Shown here: in pieces, positions 16,085 to 24,661 of the stretch | How positions within the stretch are numbered: position 1 is the stretch's first letter | Layout: each line of letters opens with the position of its first letter | Assembly (NCBI GenBank): GCA_036498265.1 | Contig: DASYFT010000006.1 | Coordinates: 1-64,000, forward strand | Direction: 5' to 3' | DNA: 64,000 nucleotides | Source of the DNA: Palsa-744 sp036498265 | Lineage (GTDB): Bacteria; Actinomycetota; Thermoleophilia; Solirubrobacterales; Solirubrobacteraceae | Notes under the pieces: generated by a model | What the model saw: only the letters and a program-made list of their open reading frames with translations | The model's database searches: none | Told to the model about the DNA's origin: nothing | Position numbers and translations under genes: made by a program

Positions 16085-17178
16085 GTGTCCACAACCTCCT
16101 CTTGATTTGCCTCGAGCACCTTCGCGTCCTCCGGACGCCAGACGAGCCGCACGCGGCGCCCGCGCTCTTCGAGCGCCTGCGCAGCTGACATATCGAGGTT
16201 CTGCTTCACGACCACAAGCGTCTCCCCACGATCGAGCTCGACCACGTACCGCGTCACCGAACCGAGATACGCGACGTCGCGCACTATCCCTGCGGCGCTC
16301 GTCGCATCCGTGTCCGGCTCACCGTCCGCGAGGAGCCTGATCTTCTCCGGGCGAACCGTGTACCTGCGCCCTTGCTCCTCGATGACGTTCGACGTCCCCA
16401 CGAAGCCGGCCACGAACTCGTTGGCGGGCCGCTCGTAGACGTCTCCGGGCGTTCCGACCTGCTCGATCCGCCCATCGGAGAAGACCGCGATGCGGTCGCT
16501 CATGGTGAGCGCCTCGTCCTGGTCGTGGGTCACGTAGATGAACGTGATGTGCTCGCTGAGATCGCGCTGGATCGACTTCAGCTCCAGCTGCATCGCCTGG
16601 CGGAGCTTGAGGTCGAGCGCGCCCAGGGGCTCGTCGAGCAGCAGCACCCGCGGCCTGTTCACCAGCGCCCGCGCAAGCGCGACGCGCTGGCGCTGCCCGC
16701 CCGAGAGCTGGATCGGCCGGCGTCCCTCCACGCCCGGAAGGCGAACCATCTCGAGCGCCTGCGACGCTCGCTCACGCCGCTCGCGCTTCGGGATGCCCCT
16801 CACGCGCAGCCCGTAGGCGACGTTGTCGAGCACGTTCATGTGCGGGAACAGCGCGTAGTCCTGGAAGACCGTGTTGACCTCGCGCTCGTAGGGCGCGCTG
16901 CGGGTCACGTCGGCGCCGTGCAGCTCGACGCGCCCCGAGTCGGCCAGCTCGAAGCCGGCGATCACCCTCAGCGTCGTCGTCTTGCCCGATCCGGAGGGCC
17001 CCAGCATGGTGAAGAACTCGCCGGCGCGCACCTCCAGCGACAGGCGCTCCACTGCGACGACGTCGCCGAACGTCTTTCGCACGTCCACCAGGCGGACGGC
17101 CGGAGGTGCGGTTGCGAGCCCAGCTTCCGATCGATGCGAGCCGGGCGCATCAACGGTCGTACCTCCCGAGGAGACCAT
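16081..17178 (-). CDS. potA: Polyamine ABC transporter ATPase, PotA-like
   Basis: A 365-residue ABC ATPase. Walker A GPSGSGKTT is at residues 60-68, the signature is LSGGQRQRVALARAL, Walker B is LLLDEPLGALD, and the switch His is in VTHDQDEAL. The C-terminal TOBE-type domain (YTVRPEKIRLL, GIVRDVAYLGS) is typical of PotA/UgpC importers. The frame stays open far upstream, but ATG 17178 is chosen. It follows TAGACT by exactly 8 nt, and the upstream translation is Arg-rich and non-homologous. It is the first gene of the five-gene potA-potD-potB-potC-decarboxylase operon. Confidence 0.9.
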   Translation of the reverse strand: MVSSGGTTVDAPGSHRSEAGLATAPPAVRLVDVRKTFGDVVAVERLSLEVRAGEFFTMLGPSGSGKTTTLRVIAGFELADSGRVELHGADVTRSAPYEREVNTVFQDYALFPHMNVLDNVAYGLRVRGIPKRERRERASQALEMVRLPGVEGRRPIQLSGGQRQRVALARALVNRPRVLLLDEPLGALDLKLRQAMQLELKSIQRDLSEHITFIYVTHDQDEALTMSDRIAVFSDGRIEQVGTPGDVYERPANEFVAGFVGTSNVIEEQGRRYTVRPEKIRLLADGEPDTDATSAAGIVRDVAYLGSVTRYVVELDRGETLVVVKQNLDMSAAQALEERGRRVRLVWRPEDAKVLEANQEEVVDT

Positions 17179-17186
17179 CCACCGCG

Positions 17187-17215
17187 AGTCTAATCCTCGA
17201 AACAGACGCACACAA
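17187..17215 (-). promoter_or_regulatory. Leaderless promoter of the polyamine operon
   Basis: On the minus strand, TTGTGT (17215-17210) is a -35-like box and TAGACT (17192-17187) a -10-like box, 17 bp apart. The potA ATG lies 8 nt further on, so the transcript should begin at or within a few bases of the ATG. The identical hexamer and spacing occur before the cupin gene at 31463. Confidence 0.5.
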
Positions 17216-17234
17216 CTGGCTGGGGTGGCCAATC

Positions 17235-18056
17235 TCAGGGTGCGCGTTGCTCCATCCCGGCGCGTGCGGCGCCGGCGTGCGGCAACGGCGATCCGCCGTT
17301 CGCCGGCGAACCACGCTCCTGTTCGACCATGCGAAGGGCGAAGCGCCCGGCGGGATGCTCGCGCGCGCGTTCGATGAGCGCAGCCGTGCGTGGCGCCATC
17401 AGCTCCGGCTGCGGCAGCGGCACACCGTAGAGCGGCGGCACGACGAGCGGCGCGCAGAGCGCGGCGAAGGTGAGGTCGGCGGCCCCGAAGCGCTCGCCGC
17501 AGAGGTGGGGACGCCCGTCGGCCAGCAGCCCGGCGGCGAAGTCGAGCTCGAGCCACGCCGCCGCCTCATCCTCGGCTTCCACGCCGGGACGGATGTCGAG
17601 CGCGCGGGAGAGGAAGCGGACGGCCACCGGCCACCCCCAGCGCATCAGGCGATCCTCCCAGCGGGGCACGCCCTGGTTGTTGAAGCGCAGGGTCAGCTCC
17701 CGCTCGGCGGCGAGCATGTGCACGTAGATCAGTCGCCGGCCGCTCGGCCCGAGGCGCTCGTCGAATCGCCTGCACAGCTCGAGGACCTCTCGCCGCTCAG
17801 CCTGGTCCTCGGGATACAGGCGCAGCTCGGGCGCCGTCCGCTCGTCGACCCAGGCGAGGACCGCTGCCGAGTCCGCGACCGCCCCGCCGGGCGTGACCAG
17901 GACGGGCACCGTGCTGCCGCCGCCCGCGCGGCGCGCGTAGATGCGGTGGAGCCCCTGCACGTGCGGCTCCTCGCGGTACCGGATCCCGGCGCGATCGAGC
18001 GCCCACCGCGCCTTCTCGCAGTAGTGGCTGATGGGGATCGTGACCAGCCGCAGCAA
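17235..18056 (-). CDS. Glutathione-S-transferase-fold protein
   Basis: A 273-residue protein. The N-terminal thioredoxin-fold GST domain starts LVTIPISHYCEKARWALDRAGI, with the cis-Pro motif STVPVLV near residue 49 and DSAAVLAWVDE after it. The C-terminal half is helical, as in the GST_C domain, with GERFGAADLTFAALCAPLV. The Ser/Tyr/Cys at the SHYCEK position could serve as the active site. Actinobacteria generally use mycothiol rather than glutathione, so the thiol used is uncertain. The start is TTG. It is divergent from an alpha/beta hydrolase gene 111 bp away. Confidence 0.8.
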   Translation of the reverse strand: MLRLVTIPISHYCEKARWALDRAGIRYREEPHVQGLHRIYARRAGGGSTVPVLVTPGGAVADSAAVLAWVDERTAPELRLYPEDQAERREVLELCRRFDERLGPSGRRLIYVHMLAAERELTLRFNNQGVPRWEDRLMRWGWPVAVRFLSRALDIRPGVEAEDEAAAWLELDFAAGLLADGRPHLCGERFGAADLTFAALCAPLVVPPLYGVPLPQPELMAPRTAALIERAREHPAGRFALRMVEQERGSPANGGSPLPHAGAARAGMEQRAP

Positions 18057-18167
18057 GCAGCGCCATTATCGCCCTTTGCTAACGTGCCGCGGCGAGGTGC
18101 CGCGCTGACTTCCAGGCAGGCAGGGCCGAGCGGCGGAGATGAGCCGCAGCGCAGTCGCCCGGTCCCC

Positions 18168-19109
18168 GTGGCGACGCTGCCGGGACGCTTCGACGAGTGG
18201 GAGATCGAGCTGCACGGGCGCCGGGTCGTCTACCGCGTGGCCGGCAGCGGTCCCCCGATCGTGCTGATCCACGGGATGCTCAACTCCTCGAGCCACTGGC
18301 GGTCCGTGGCGCTGGCGCTCGCGCGCGAGCACACGGTCCTCGCACCCGATCTGATCGGCCACGGCGACTCGGCGGCGCCCCGCGGCGACTACTCGCTCGG
18401 GGCTCACGCCGCCAGCATCCGCGATCTGATGGCGGCGATCGGCATCGAGCGAGCCACGATCGTCGGGCACTCGCTCGGCGGGGGCGTCGCGATGCAGTTC
18501 TTCTACCAGTTCCCCCAGCGCGTCGACCGGCTCGTCCTGATCTCCAGCGGCGGCCTCGGCCACCACGTGAGCCCCCTGCTCCGAACGGCCGCGCTGCCCG
18601 GGGTCTCGGCGATCCTGTCGACGATCCGGCCGCGCCTGCTCGCGGCCCTGTGGGAGGGTGGCCGCCGCCTGCGCGAGCGCGACGCGCGCGCCGGCGTCTA
18701 CCTACAGGCGTTCGCACGGGCGCTGCGCCCGCTGGAGAACGCCGGGGCGCGCGCCGCCTTCCTCCAGACGCTTCGCGCGGTGATCGACGTGCACGGCCAG
18801 CGCGTCAGCGCAACTGACAGGCTCTACCTGCTCGAGACGATGCCCACGCTGATCGTCTGGGGCGAGCGGGACAACACCATCCCGATCGAACACGGGCGCC
18901 TCGCCCACCGGGCCATTCCCGGCAGCGTCTTCAGAACGCTCCCGCGCGCGGCCCACTTCCCCCACCTGGAAGACGCCGACGGGCTCGCCGTGCTCCTGCA
19001 TGACTTCCTCCAGAACACGCAGCCGGGTCGCATCGAGGACGCAGACTGGGGCTCGGTGCTCGCACGGCGCTCGCCGCGCTCCCGCCGCCTCGGGGACGCT
19101 GCGGCGTAG
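18168..19109 (+). CDS. Alpha/beta-hydrolase
   Basis: A 313-residue alpha/beta-hydrolase. The oxyanion region is LIHGMLNSSSHW, the nucleophile elbow GHSLGGG gives the catalytic Ser, the acid Asp is in VWGERDNTIPIEHG, and the catalytic His is in RAAHFPHLE. The lid region is rich in Arg/Leu helices. The substrate is unknown; esterase or lipid hydrolase is plausible. GTG 18168 is the first plausible start after the frame leaves non-coding sequence. An upstream ATG at 18139 is out of frame. It is convergent with the GGDEF/HD-GYP gene. Confidence 0.82.
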   Translation: MATLPGRFDEWEIELHGRRVVYRVAGSGPPIVLIHGMLNSSSHWRSVALALAREHTVLAPDLIGHGDSAAPRGDYSLGAHAASIRDLMAAIGIERATIVGHSLGGGVAMQFFYQFPQRVDRLVLISSGGLGHHVSPLLRTAALPGVSAILSTIRPRLLAALWEGGRRLRERDARAGVYLQAFARALRPLENAGARAAFLQTLRAVIDVHGQRVSATDRLYLLETMPTLIVWGERDNTIPIEHGRLAHRAIPGSVFRTLPRAAHFPHLEDADGLAVLLHDFLQNTQPGRIEDADWGSVLARRSPRSRRLGDAAA

Positions 19110-19167
19110 CGGTCGCGACGAAGCCCGGCTCCTGCGCCGCTCGCGCCCGGGTTGCGCCGAAGAGCCG

Positions 19168-20775
19168 TCAGGCCAGCGCGAACGGAGATGCCTCGCCGGC
19201 CGGCTCGGCCTCGAGGCAGTCGAGCAGCGCAGCCACGCAGGCGGGATCGAACTGGCTGCCGGCGTGGCGGCGCAGCTCCGCGCAGGCATACGAGACGGGA
19301 AGCGCCTCGCTGTAGGAGCGGCTGCTCGTGATCGCGTCGAAGGCGTCCGCCACGAGCATGATCCGAGAGGCCTGTGGGATGGCCTCCCCGGCGAGCCCGT
19401 CCGGGTAGCCGGAGCCGTCGAAGCGCTCGTGCGAGTGCCGTATCCACGGAACGATCGTGTCCAGCCCCTCGACCCGGGAGACCAGCTCGGCGCCGGCGGC
19501 GCTGTGTCCCTTGATCACCTCGAACTCCTCGGCGGTCAGCCGACCTGCCTTGCACAGGATCGTGTCGGGCACGGTGACCTTGCCGACGTCGTGGAGCATC
19601 GCCGCGATGCGCAGCATGCCGAGCATCTCCTCCGACCAGCCGAGCGCCTCGCCGATCATGACCGCGCAGTTGGCCACTGCGCGCGAGTGCTCGTGGCTGG
19701 CATCCATCCGCATGTCGACGGCATGCGCGAGCGTGGCTGCCCAGCTCAGGCGCTCGGTGGCGCTCGTGCTCTCGCGGTCCGGCCTGCCATGCCTTGAGGA
19801 GTAGAGCCGGATGTCGGCCTGACGCATGAGCTCCTCGAGCTCGATCCCGTCGAGCGGGAAGCTCGCCATTCCGATCGAGCACGGCGCCCGCTCGCTGAGG
19901 GCCCGGGTGATGCGCGCGGCGCCGTCGATCGCCCCCGTCGCGTCGATGTCGGCGAAGAGCACGGCGAACTCGTCGCCGCCGAGACGCCCGATCGCGTCCG
20001 CGGAGCGGACGGTCGCCCGCAGCGTCTGCACGACCCAGCGCAGCAGCTCATCGCCGGCGGCGTGCCCGTGGCGGTCGTTGACCTCCTTGAAGTGGTCGAT
20101 GTCGAGCACGAGCACGGCACCCTGGCGGGCGTGCCTCGTGCACGCTCCGAGCTCGGCGATCGCCCGCTCCTCGAAGCCCCGGCGGTTCAGGCAGCCCGTC
20201 AGCGGGTCGGCGCGCGAGACCTCCATCAGCGCGAGACGCTGGCGGTGGTGGGTCCGCGCCTGCCAGGAGCTCATCGCGCACGTGCACACGAGCATCACCG
20301 CGAACAGCCCCTCATAGCCCCACGACTTGGCGCCGAGCGCCACTGCGAGCGCCAGGTAGGCGGCGACGCTGAGACTGCCGACCGCGAGGACCGAGGCGCG
20401 GGGGTAGGACAGCGAGGCGAACACGACGGGCATGAAGAAGATCAGGGCCAGCGGGCTGTCGGTGCCGCCGTCGGCGAGCGTCGCCACGACGATCAGGGCC
20501 AGGTCGAGCGCGCTCCAGCCGAGGAAGAACGCCTCGCGGTAGCGGCTTCGGACGATCCGCTCGCGCGGCAGCCGCGAGACGATCGCCGCGCCCGCCATCC
20601 CGGCGCCGAACAGCGAGGCGATCAGAATCCTGTGCGGCCGGCCCCAGGTGAGCCCCACGTAGATCGCACTCGAGCCGCAGACCACGTACGTCAGCCAGAT
20701 GCCGGCCGAGATCGTGGCGACGCGCACGCGCAGCGCCGACTGGTCGACTATGCCGCGGTCCACCTCGCCCTTCAT
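19168..20775 (-). CDS. Membrane GGDEF + HD-GYP cyclic-di-GMP enzyme
   Basis: A 535-residue protein. About five or six transmembrane helices lie within residues 1-170 and form a sensor module. A GGDEF domain follows at about 195-345, with an intact LGGDEF motif and the metal/GTP region VLDIDHFKEVNDRHGH. The C-terminal HD-GYP domain (about 355-520) has MLHDVGK and HERFDGSGYPDG. Both synthesis and hydrolysis of c-di-GMP are therefore possible in one chain, and the sequence does not show which dominates. It is a monocistronic gene between convergent and same-strand neighbours. Confidence 0.9.
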   Translation of the reverse strand: MKGEVDRGIVDQSALRVRVATISAGIWLTYVVCGSSAIYVGLTWGRPHRILIASLFGAGMAGAAIVSRLPRERIVRSRYREAFFLGWSALDLALIVVATLADGGTDSPLALIFFMPVVFASLSYPRASVLAVGSLSVAAYLALAVALGAKSWGYEGLFAVMLVCTCAMSSWQARTHHRQRLALMEVSRADPLTGCLNRRGFEERAIAELGACTRHARQGAVLVLDIDHFKEVNDRHGHAAGDELLRWVVQTLRATVRSADAIGRLGGDEFAVLFADIDATGAIDGAARITRALSERAPCSIGMASFPLDGIELEELMRQADIRLYSSRHGRPDRESTSATERLSWAATLAHAVDMRMDASHEHSRAVANCAVMIGEALGWSEEMLGMLRIAAMLHDVGKVTVPDTILCKAGRLTAEEFEVIKGHSAAGAELVSRVEGLDTIVPWIRHSHERFDGSGYPDGLAGEAIPQASRIMLVADAFDAITSSRSYSEALPVSYACAELRRHAGSQFDPACVAALLDCLEAEPAGEASPFALA

Positions 20776-20850
20776 TGGTTAGTTATCGGGCGCTCGGCTG
20801 CGGACATGAGCCGCGAGGCCGTGCCGCTGGACGGCGGATCCCGCCGGTTT

Positions 20851-21786
20851 CTACCTCGAGGAGGCCAGGCGCCAGGCGGGCGGGTAGGGCAGTGGCGTGA
20901 GGGTCTGCTCCAGGCGCTCACGCAGGGGCTCGAAGTTGGGCGGCAGCGACAGCCGCTCGCCGAGATGCTCCTCCTCCTCGTCGACCGCGAACCCCGGCCC
21001 GATGGTGGCGATCTCGAACAGCACGCCACTGGGCTCGCGGAAGTAGACCGACCTGAAGTAGAAGCGGTCGATCACCGGCGTCGGTTGCGCGCCTGCGCTG
21101 AGGACACGCAGCCGCCACGCCTCGAGATCCTCCGGAAGCGCCGCGAAGGCGACGTGATGGACGCTGCCGGCCCCCTGGCGGCGGTTCAGCTCCGGCGGGG
21201 TGCGGTCGTAGGCATAGAAGCCTCGGCGACGGTCGCCGAGCACCTTCCAATGCTCTCCCTCCACGCGCGAGAAGCCGAGTGTGTCGCCGAGAAGCTGCTC
21301 GCTGCGCACGGGGCTGAGGGCGTAGGCCCGCACCCCTTCGAAGCCCTGCAGCGCGTGCTCGGCGGGGATCTCGGGCGACTCCGCCGTCAGTGGCTGATCG
21401 CCGGCGTCCGCGATCACGAGCTCGTGCCCGAGGCCCTCAGGGTCGCTGAACAGCACGCTCTCGCCGTGGCGCTCGGACTCGATGCCCTGCGCCTGCAGGC
21501 GCTCCATCCAGAAGTCGAGCGACTCGGATGAGCCGACCCGCCAGACGATCCGGTGAACCATGCCGGCCCCGGCCACGCCCGGCGCGGCGCCGGGGTACTC
21601 GAAGAACGTGAGGTCCATCCCGGGCGATCCCTCCTCGTCCCCGTAGAAGAGGTGGTAGACGTTCGGTTCGTCCTGGTTGACGGTGCGCTTGACCATCCGC
21701 AGACCGAGCACGCCCGTGTAGAACTCGACGTTGCCGGGTGCGTCGCCGGTGATCGCGGTGATGTGGTGGATTCCCTCGAGCTTCAT
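20851..21786 (-). CDS. Ring-cleaving VOC-family dioxygenase
   Basis: A 311-residue protein with two vicinal-oxygen-chelate modules. The first begins MKLEGIHHITAITGDAPGNVEFYTGVLGLRMVKRTVNQDEP, the hallmark opening of the LinE/MhqO-like ring-cleaving dioxygenase group. The second contains GSVHHVAFA and SGVLFEIATIGPGF. Metal ligands are likely His18-His19 region, His in SVHHVAF and Glu in FEIAT. It may open hydroquinones or related phenolics. ATG 21786 is chosen over upstream starts because TACGGT precedes it by 10 nt (leaderless layout) and family homology begins there. Confidence 0.87.
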   Translation of the reverse strand: MKLEGIHHITAITGDAPGNVEFYTGVLGLRMVKRTVNQDEPNVYHLFYGDEEGSPGMDLTFFEYPGAAPGVAGAGMVHRIVWRVGSSESLDFWMERLQAQGIESERHGESVLFSDPEGLGHELVIADAGDQPLTAESPEIPAEHALQGFEGVRAYALSPVRSEQLLGDTLGFSRVEGEHWKVLGDRRRGFYAYDRTPPELNRRQGAGSVHHVAFAALPEDLEAWRLRVLSAGAQPTPVIDRFYFRSVYFREPSGVLFEIATIGPGFAVDEEEEHLGERLSLPPNFEPLRERLEQTLTPLPYPPAWRLASSR

Positions 21787-21901
21787 CGCCAGCCAAACCG
21801 TATACCCCATCGACTCGGTTCCCACGCCGGGGTCGACCGGGTTCGTATGCGCGCGCGAGACGCTGGTCCGGGCGCACGGGCACGCGTGCCATCATCGCGG
21901 C

Positions 21902-22675
21902 ATGCAGGACGGCTCCCTGATCCCGCGCTTCGGCCGCGCGCGACGCGACCCGTCCCTGGCCGTGCTGGAAGGGTTTCACCCGCTGAAGCACGCCGTACGC
22001 TTCGGCGCAACGGTGCTCGAGGTCGTCACGAGCGACGCGTCCGCGCTCGAGACCCTCACGCGGCAGCTCGCGCCGGACCTCCTGGAGCGAATCCCGCCGA
22101 TGGCGCACGAGGTCGGGGCCGACGTCTTCTCGCAGCTAGCGCCGCTCCCACCGTCCACCGGCGTGATGGCCCTGGCCGAGCGCCGCCCCGCCGACCCGGC
22201 CGTGGTGCTCTCCGACCAGCAGCCCGCGCCGGTGATCCTGCTCGAGGACCCGCGCGACCTGGGGAACATGGGCGCCTGCGTGCGCGTGGCGGCGGCGGCC
22301 GGCGCCGCGGGTGTGCTCAGCACGGGCGGCCACGACCCTTGGCACCCCGACGCCCTTCGTGGCGCCGCGGGGCTTCACTACGCCGTCCCCGTCGCCCGCA
22401 CGGACGATCTGGCGGAGGGCACGGCACTCGATCGTCCGCTCGTCGCGCTCGACCCGGACGGCGAGCCGCTGGACCCGACCGCGCTGCACCCGCGCGCTCT
22501 GCTGGCCTTCGGCAGCGAGCGCCAGGGCGTGAGCGAGCGGTTGCTCGCACGCGCCGACGCGCGGGTGAGCATCCCGATGCGCGACGGCGTCTCGAGCCTG
22601 AACCTCGCGACGTCCGTGGCCGCCGTCCTGTTCGCGTGGCGCCTTGCCGGGCGCCCGGTCACGCCCCTGGCCTGA
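21902..22675 (+). CDS. SpoU/TrmH-family RNA 2'-O-methyltransferase
   Basis: A 257-residue SPOUT methyltransferase. The knot motifs are visible: motif 1 LEDPRDLGNMGACVRVAAAAGAAGV, motif 2 LLAFGSERQGVSERLL and motif 3 IPMRDGVSSLNLATSVAAVL. The N-terminal 90 residues are a small substrate-binding region, as in rRNA/tRNA ribose methyltransferases. The target nucleotide cannot be assigned. ATG 21902 is the first Met at the family start. It is divergent from the VOC gene and convergent with the TenA/PqqC-like gene, with a stem covering both stops. Confidence 0.88.
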   Translation: MQDGSLIPRFGRARRDPSLAVLEGFHPLKHAVRFGATVLEVVTSDASALETLTRQLAPDLLERIPPMAHEVGADVFSQLAPLPPSTGVMALAERRPADPAVVLSDQQPAPVILLEDPRDLGNMGACVRVAAAAGAAGVLSTGGHDPWHPDALRGAAGLHYAVPVARTDDLAEGTALDRPLVALDPDGEPLDPTALHPRALLAFGSERQGVSERLLARADARVSIPMRDGVSSLNLATSVAAVLFAWRLAGRPVTPLA

Positions 22676-22692
22676 GGCCGCCGGATGGCTCA
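22673..22692. terminator. Stem covering two convergent stop codons
   Basis: TGAGGCC (22673-22679) pairs with GGCTCA (22687-22692) with one bulged G. Each arm contains one of the two stop codons, and no T tract follows on either strand. Confidence 0.35.
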
Positions 22693-23349
22693 GCCGGCGA
22701 CGGTCGCCGCCTGCGACTGGACCGCGTCGAGCAGGCTCCAGTTGCCGCGCAGCGCGGCCGTGGCTCGCCGCTCCATGCGCTCGGCCGCTCCCGGGTCCCC
22801 GCCCTCCGCCATCAGCTCCTCGATCAGCTCGCCGGCCTGGCGTGCATGCTCCACGTCGAGCAGGCGGTGCACGCGGAAGTACTCGCCCGCGGGACCTTCC
22901 TCGCTGAAGCCGTAGTGCGCGGCGAGGCCCTCGAGCTTCGTCCGCGAGATCTCCGGCTGACCGCCCTCGATCACGTACAGCACGGCCAGGTGCTCGAGCA
23001 GGTCATCGCCGGCGCTCCATGCCCGGACGCACTCCCGGGTCTCTGGCAGCGGCTCCGGACGCTCGGCGGCGGGCCCGGCACCCGCCGCGCGCGCGAACCG
23101 CTCCCACAGCTCCACGTGTGCCGTCTCCTCGGCCGCGTGACGGCTGAGCGCGTCGCGACGCGCGGGGGCTGCCTTCGCGGCCGCGTGCTCGGAGGCGCGC
23201 GCGAGGGCCTCGACCGCGTGCCCGTACTCGCCCGCGTATCGGGCCAGCTCGCCGGCGCTCAGCTCGCCGGCGCTCCAGCGGCGGTAGAAGGGGTGGTCGA
23301 GCACGTTGATCGCCTGGCGCGTCGTCTCGAGGCTGGCTAGCACGTCCAT
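22690..23349 (-). CDS. TENA/PqqC/CADD-like heme-oxygenase-fold protein
   Basis: A 219-residue all-helical protein. It opens with INVLDHPFYRRWSAGELSAGELARYAGEYGHAVEALAR and carries HAAEETAHVELWERF and the C-terminal YFRVHRLLDVEHARQAGELI. This His/Glu pattern is that of PqqC/CADD/TenA-type proteins, some of which are di-metal oxygenases. It lacks the thiaminase Cys signature of TenA proper, and no thiamin genes are near. An oxygenase or redox role is more likely, but this is inference. ATG 23349 has GGGG about 10 nt upstream; in-frame sequence further upstream is low-quality. Confidence 0.75.
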   Translation of the reverse strand: MDVLASLETTRQAINVLDHPFYRRWSAGELSAGELARYAGEYGHAVEALARASEHAAAKAAPARRDALSRHAAEETAHVELWERFARAAGAGPAAERPEPLPETRECVRAWSAGDDLLEHLAVLYVIEGGQPEISRTKLEGLAAHYGFSEEGPAGEYFRVHRLLDVEHARQAGELIEELMAEGGDPGAAERMERRATAALRGNWSLLDAVQSQAATVAG

Positions 23350-23508
23350 GGAGCGGTCCCCTTCTGTCGTTCGGTGGGCTCCGGCGGGAGGACATCGCCC
23401 GCCGGACGACGAAATGTAGCGGTCGTAGCGAGTTCGCCCCCGTCCGGGGCTGGACTGCCGTCCGGCCATTGTGCGACCGTCCGCGGGGGGAGTTGGCAGG
23501 GAGAGGTG

Positions 23509-23835
23509 ATGCCGATGCTGCTGATCGTCGTTCTTGCAATCGCCGTCGTCGGATTCAGCGCGATGTTCGCGCTTGCGCTGGGCCGCGTCGCCCATCGCGC
23601 CGACGAGGAGCTCGAGACCGCGCTCACCCAGGAACGCGGGCTTGCCGCGATCATCCTGCTCCGGGAGAGCTATGCCGGGTTGGCCCGCGCCCAGTCGACG
23701 ATGGCGCGCGAGTCGTCGATCACGGTGCCGTCGTCGAGCACCAGCGTCGGCACCCAGCGGTTGCCGGTCAGCGCCTGGACCTCACGCCGCCCGCGGGTCT
23801 GGTTGAACACCCCGGGCAACGGCGCGAGCCCGTAG
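23509..23835 (+). CDS. Possible small single-helix membrane protein
   Basis: A frame of 108 codons beginning MPMLLIVVLAIAVVGFSAMF, one strong transmembrane helix, then RVAHRADEELETALTQERG. A GGGAGAGG motif lies just before the ATG, so initiation looks genuine. From 23670 onward it overlaps the antisense GST-like gene, where its sequence becomes Ser/Pro/Thr-rich and unconvincing. The real protein may be the first 50-60 residues with an extended tail, or a gene truncated by rearrangement. I do not recognise a family. Confidence 0.4.
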   Translation: MPMLLIVVLAIAVVGFSAMFALALGRVAHRADEELETALTQERGLAAIILLRESYAGLARAQSTMARESSITVPSSSTSVGTQRLPVSAWTSRRPRVWLNTPGNGASP

Positions 23836-23951
23836 GACTTGACGACCTCGGGGTCGTAGCCGGCGTCTGTCAGCGCGCGGTGGGCATTGGCACAGGGATG
23901 CCCGCCGGGACGCGGGGTGGGGAACGTGCCCCAACAGACGTAGAGCTTCAC
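23670..23951 (-). CDS. Small glutaredoxin/GST-N-like thiol protein
   Basis: A 93-residue thioredoxin-fold protein resembling a GST N-terminal or glutaredoxin domain. It has KLYVCWGTF, then PCANAHRALTDAGYDPEVV, the cis-Pro motif RWVPTLVLDDGTVIDDSRAIVDWA and no C-terminal GST domain. The two Cys residues are separated by a long Pro/Gly insert rather than CxxC. The GTG start overlaps the cupredoxin stop as GTGA, so it is translationally coupled to that gene. A redox partner role for the exported copper protein is unlikely, since no signal peptide is present here. Its function is unknown. Confidence 0.72.
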   Translation of the reverse strand: MKLYVCWGTFPTPRPGGHPCANAHRALTDAGYDPEVVKSYGLAPLPGVFNQTRGRREVQALTGNRWVPTLVLDDGTVIDDSRAIVDWARANPA

Positions 23952-24652
23952 GAGATCTTCAGCGTCCCTTCCATGCCTGCCTGGCGGTGGCCGGGGACCG
24001 AGCAGTAGAAGACGTAGGTGCCCGGGCTGAGCCGGAGCGTCAGCTTCCGCGATCCGGCGATGAAGCTCGGGGTCGCACCGAGCACCTTGGACCCCTGGGC
24101 GATCGTCACGTTGTGTTCCAGGGGCGCGTTGTTCCTGAGCGTGATCGTCACGGTGCCCGCCTTGGCGCTGAGCGTCTTGGTGTCGTAGCTCAGCTGCCCG
24201 GCGGGGTTGGCGACCAGCGCAAGCGCGGTCGTTGCCGCCGGCGCCGGCTTGGCGGCAGCCGGAGCCTTGGCCTTCGGCGCTGTGGCCGTGCCGGTGCTCG
24301 CCTGCGTCTGCGTGGTCGCCGGCGTGGACGTGGAACTGGAGGTGGACGGGGCGCTCGGCTGGGCGGCGCTTTCGCTGCTCTGCGTGCTCGAGCCGGCCGG
24401 CGTGCCCGCCTTGGCGCTCGAGCCTGACGTGATCACGGCGGTCGAGACCGCAGCGAGCACCAGCACGACCGTCACGGCGATCATCGCGCGCTCGGCCTGC
24501 ACGGTGCCGGGGAACCCGGGGCGCCGCAGGCCGAGGCCGAGCGAGGCGAACAGCGCCCAGAGGACGAGCACGCCACCGGCGACGTAGAAGGGGACTTTGC
24601 TCTTCTCGGCCGCCAGAACGGGCGCAAGCTGAAGGGCGAGGGCCGTGTGCAT
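23948..24652 (-). CDS. Membrane-anchored cupredoxin (blue copper-type) protein
   Basis: A 234-residue protein. Two hydrophobic helices lie at about residues 21-45 and 57-77. A long Ser/Thr/Pro/Ala linker follows, and the C-terminal 90 residues form a cupredoxin domain. Type-1 copper ligands are His180 (EHN), Cys217, His222 and Met227 in the pattern C-x4-H-x4-M. Electron transfer or copper handling at the outer face is the likely job. ATG 24652 follows TAGGCT by 9 nt, a leaderless layout. It is divergent from the dehalogenase gene and is coupled to a small thiol-fold protein. Confidence 0.85.
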   Translation of the reverse strand: MHTALALQLAPVLAAEKSKVPFYVAGGVLVLWALFASLGLGLRRPGFPGTVQAERAMIAVTVVLVLAAVSTAVITSGSSAKAGTPAGSSTQSSESAAQPSAPSTSSSTSTPATTQTQASTGTATAPKAKAPAAAKPAPAATTALALVANPAGQLSYDTKTLSAKAGTVTITLRNNAPLEHNVTIAQGSKVLGATPSFIAGSRKLTLRLSPGTYVFYCSVPGHRQAGMEGTLKIS

Positions 24653-24661
24653 CGGTGCGCG

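Noticed and set aside
17106..18167. Long upstream extension of the hydrolase at 18168
   Set aside because: It covers the PotA promoter and the whole antisense GST gene and has no hydrolase homology before residue ATLPGRF.
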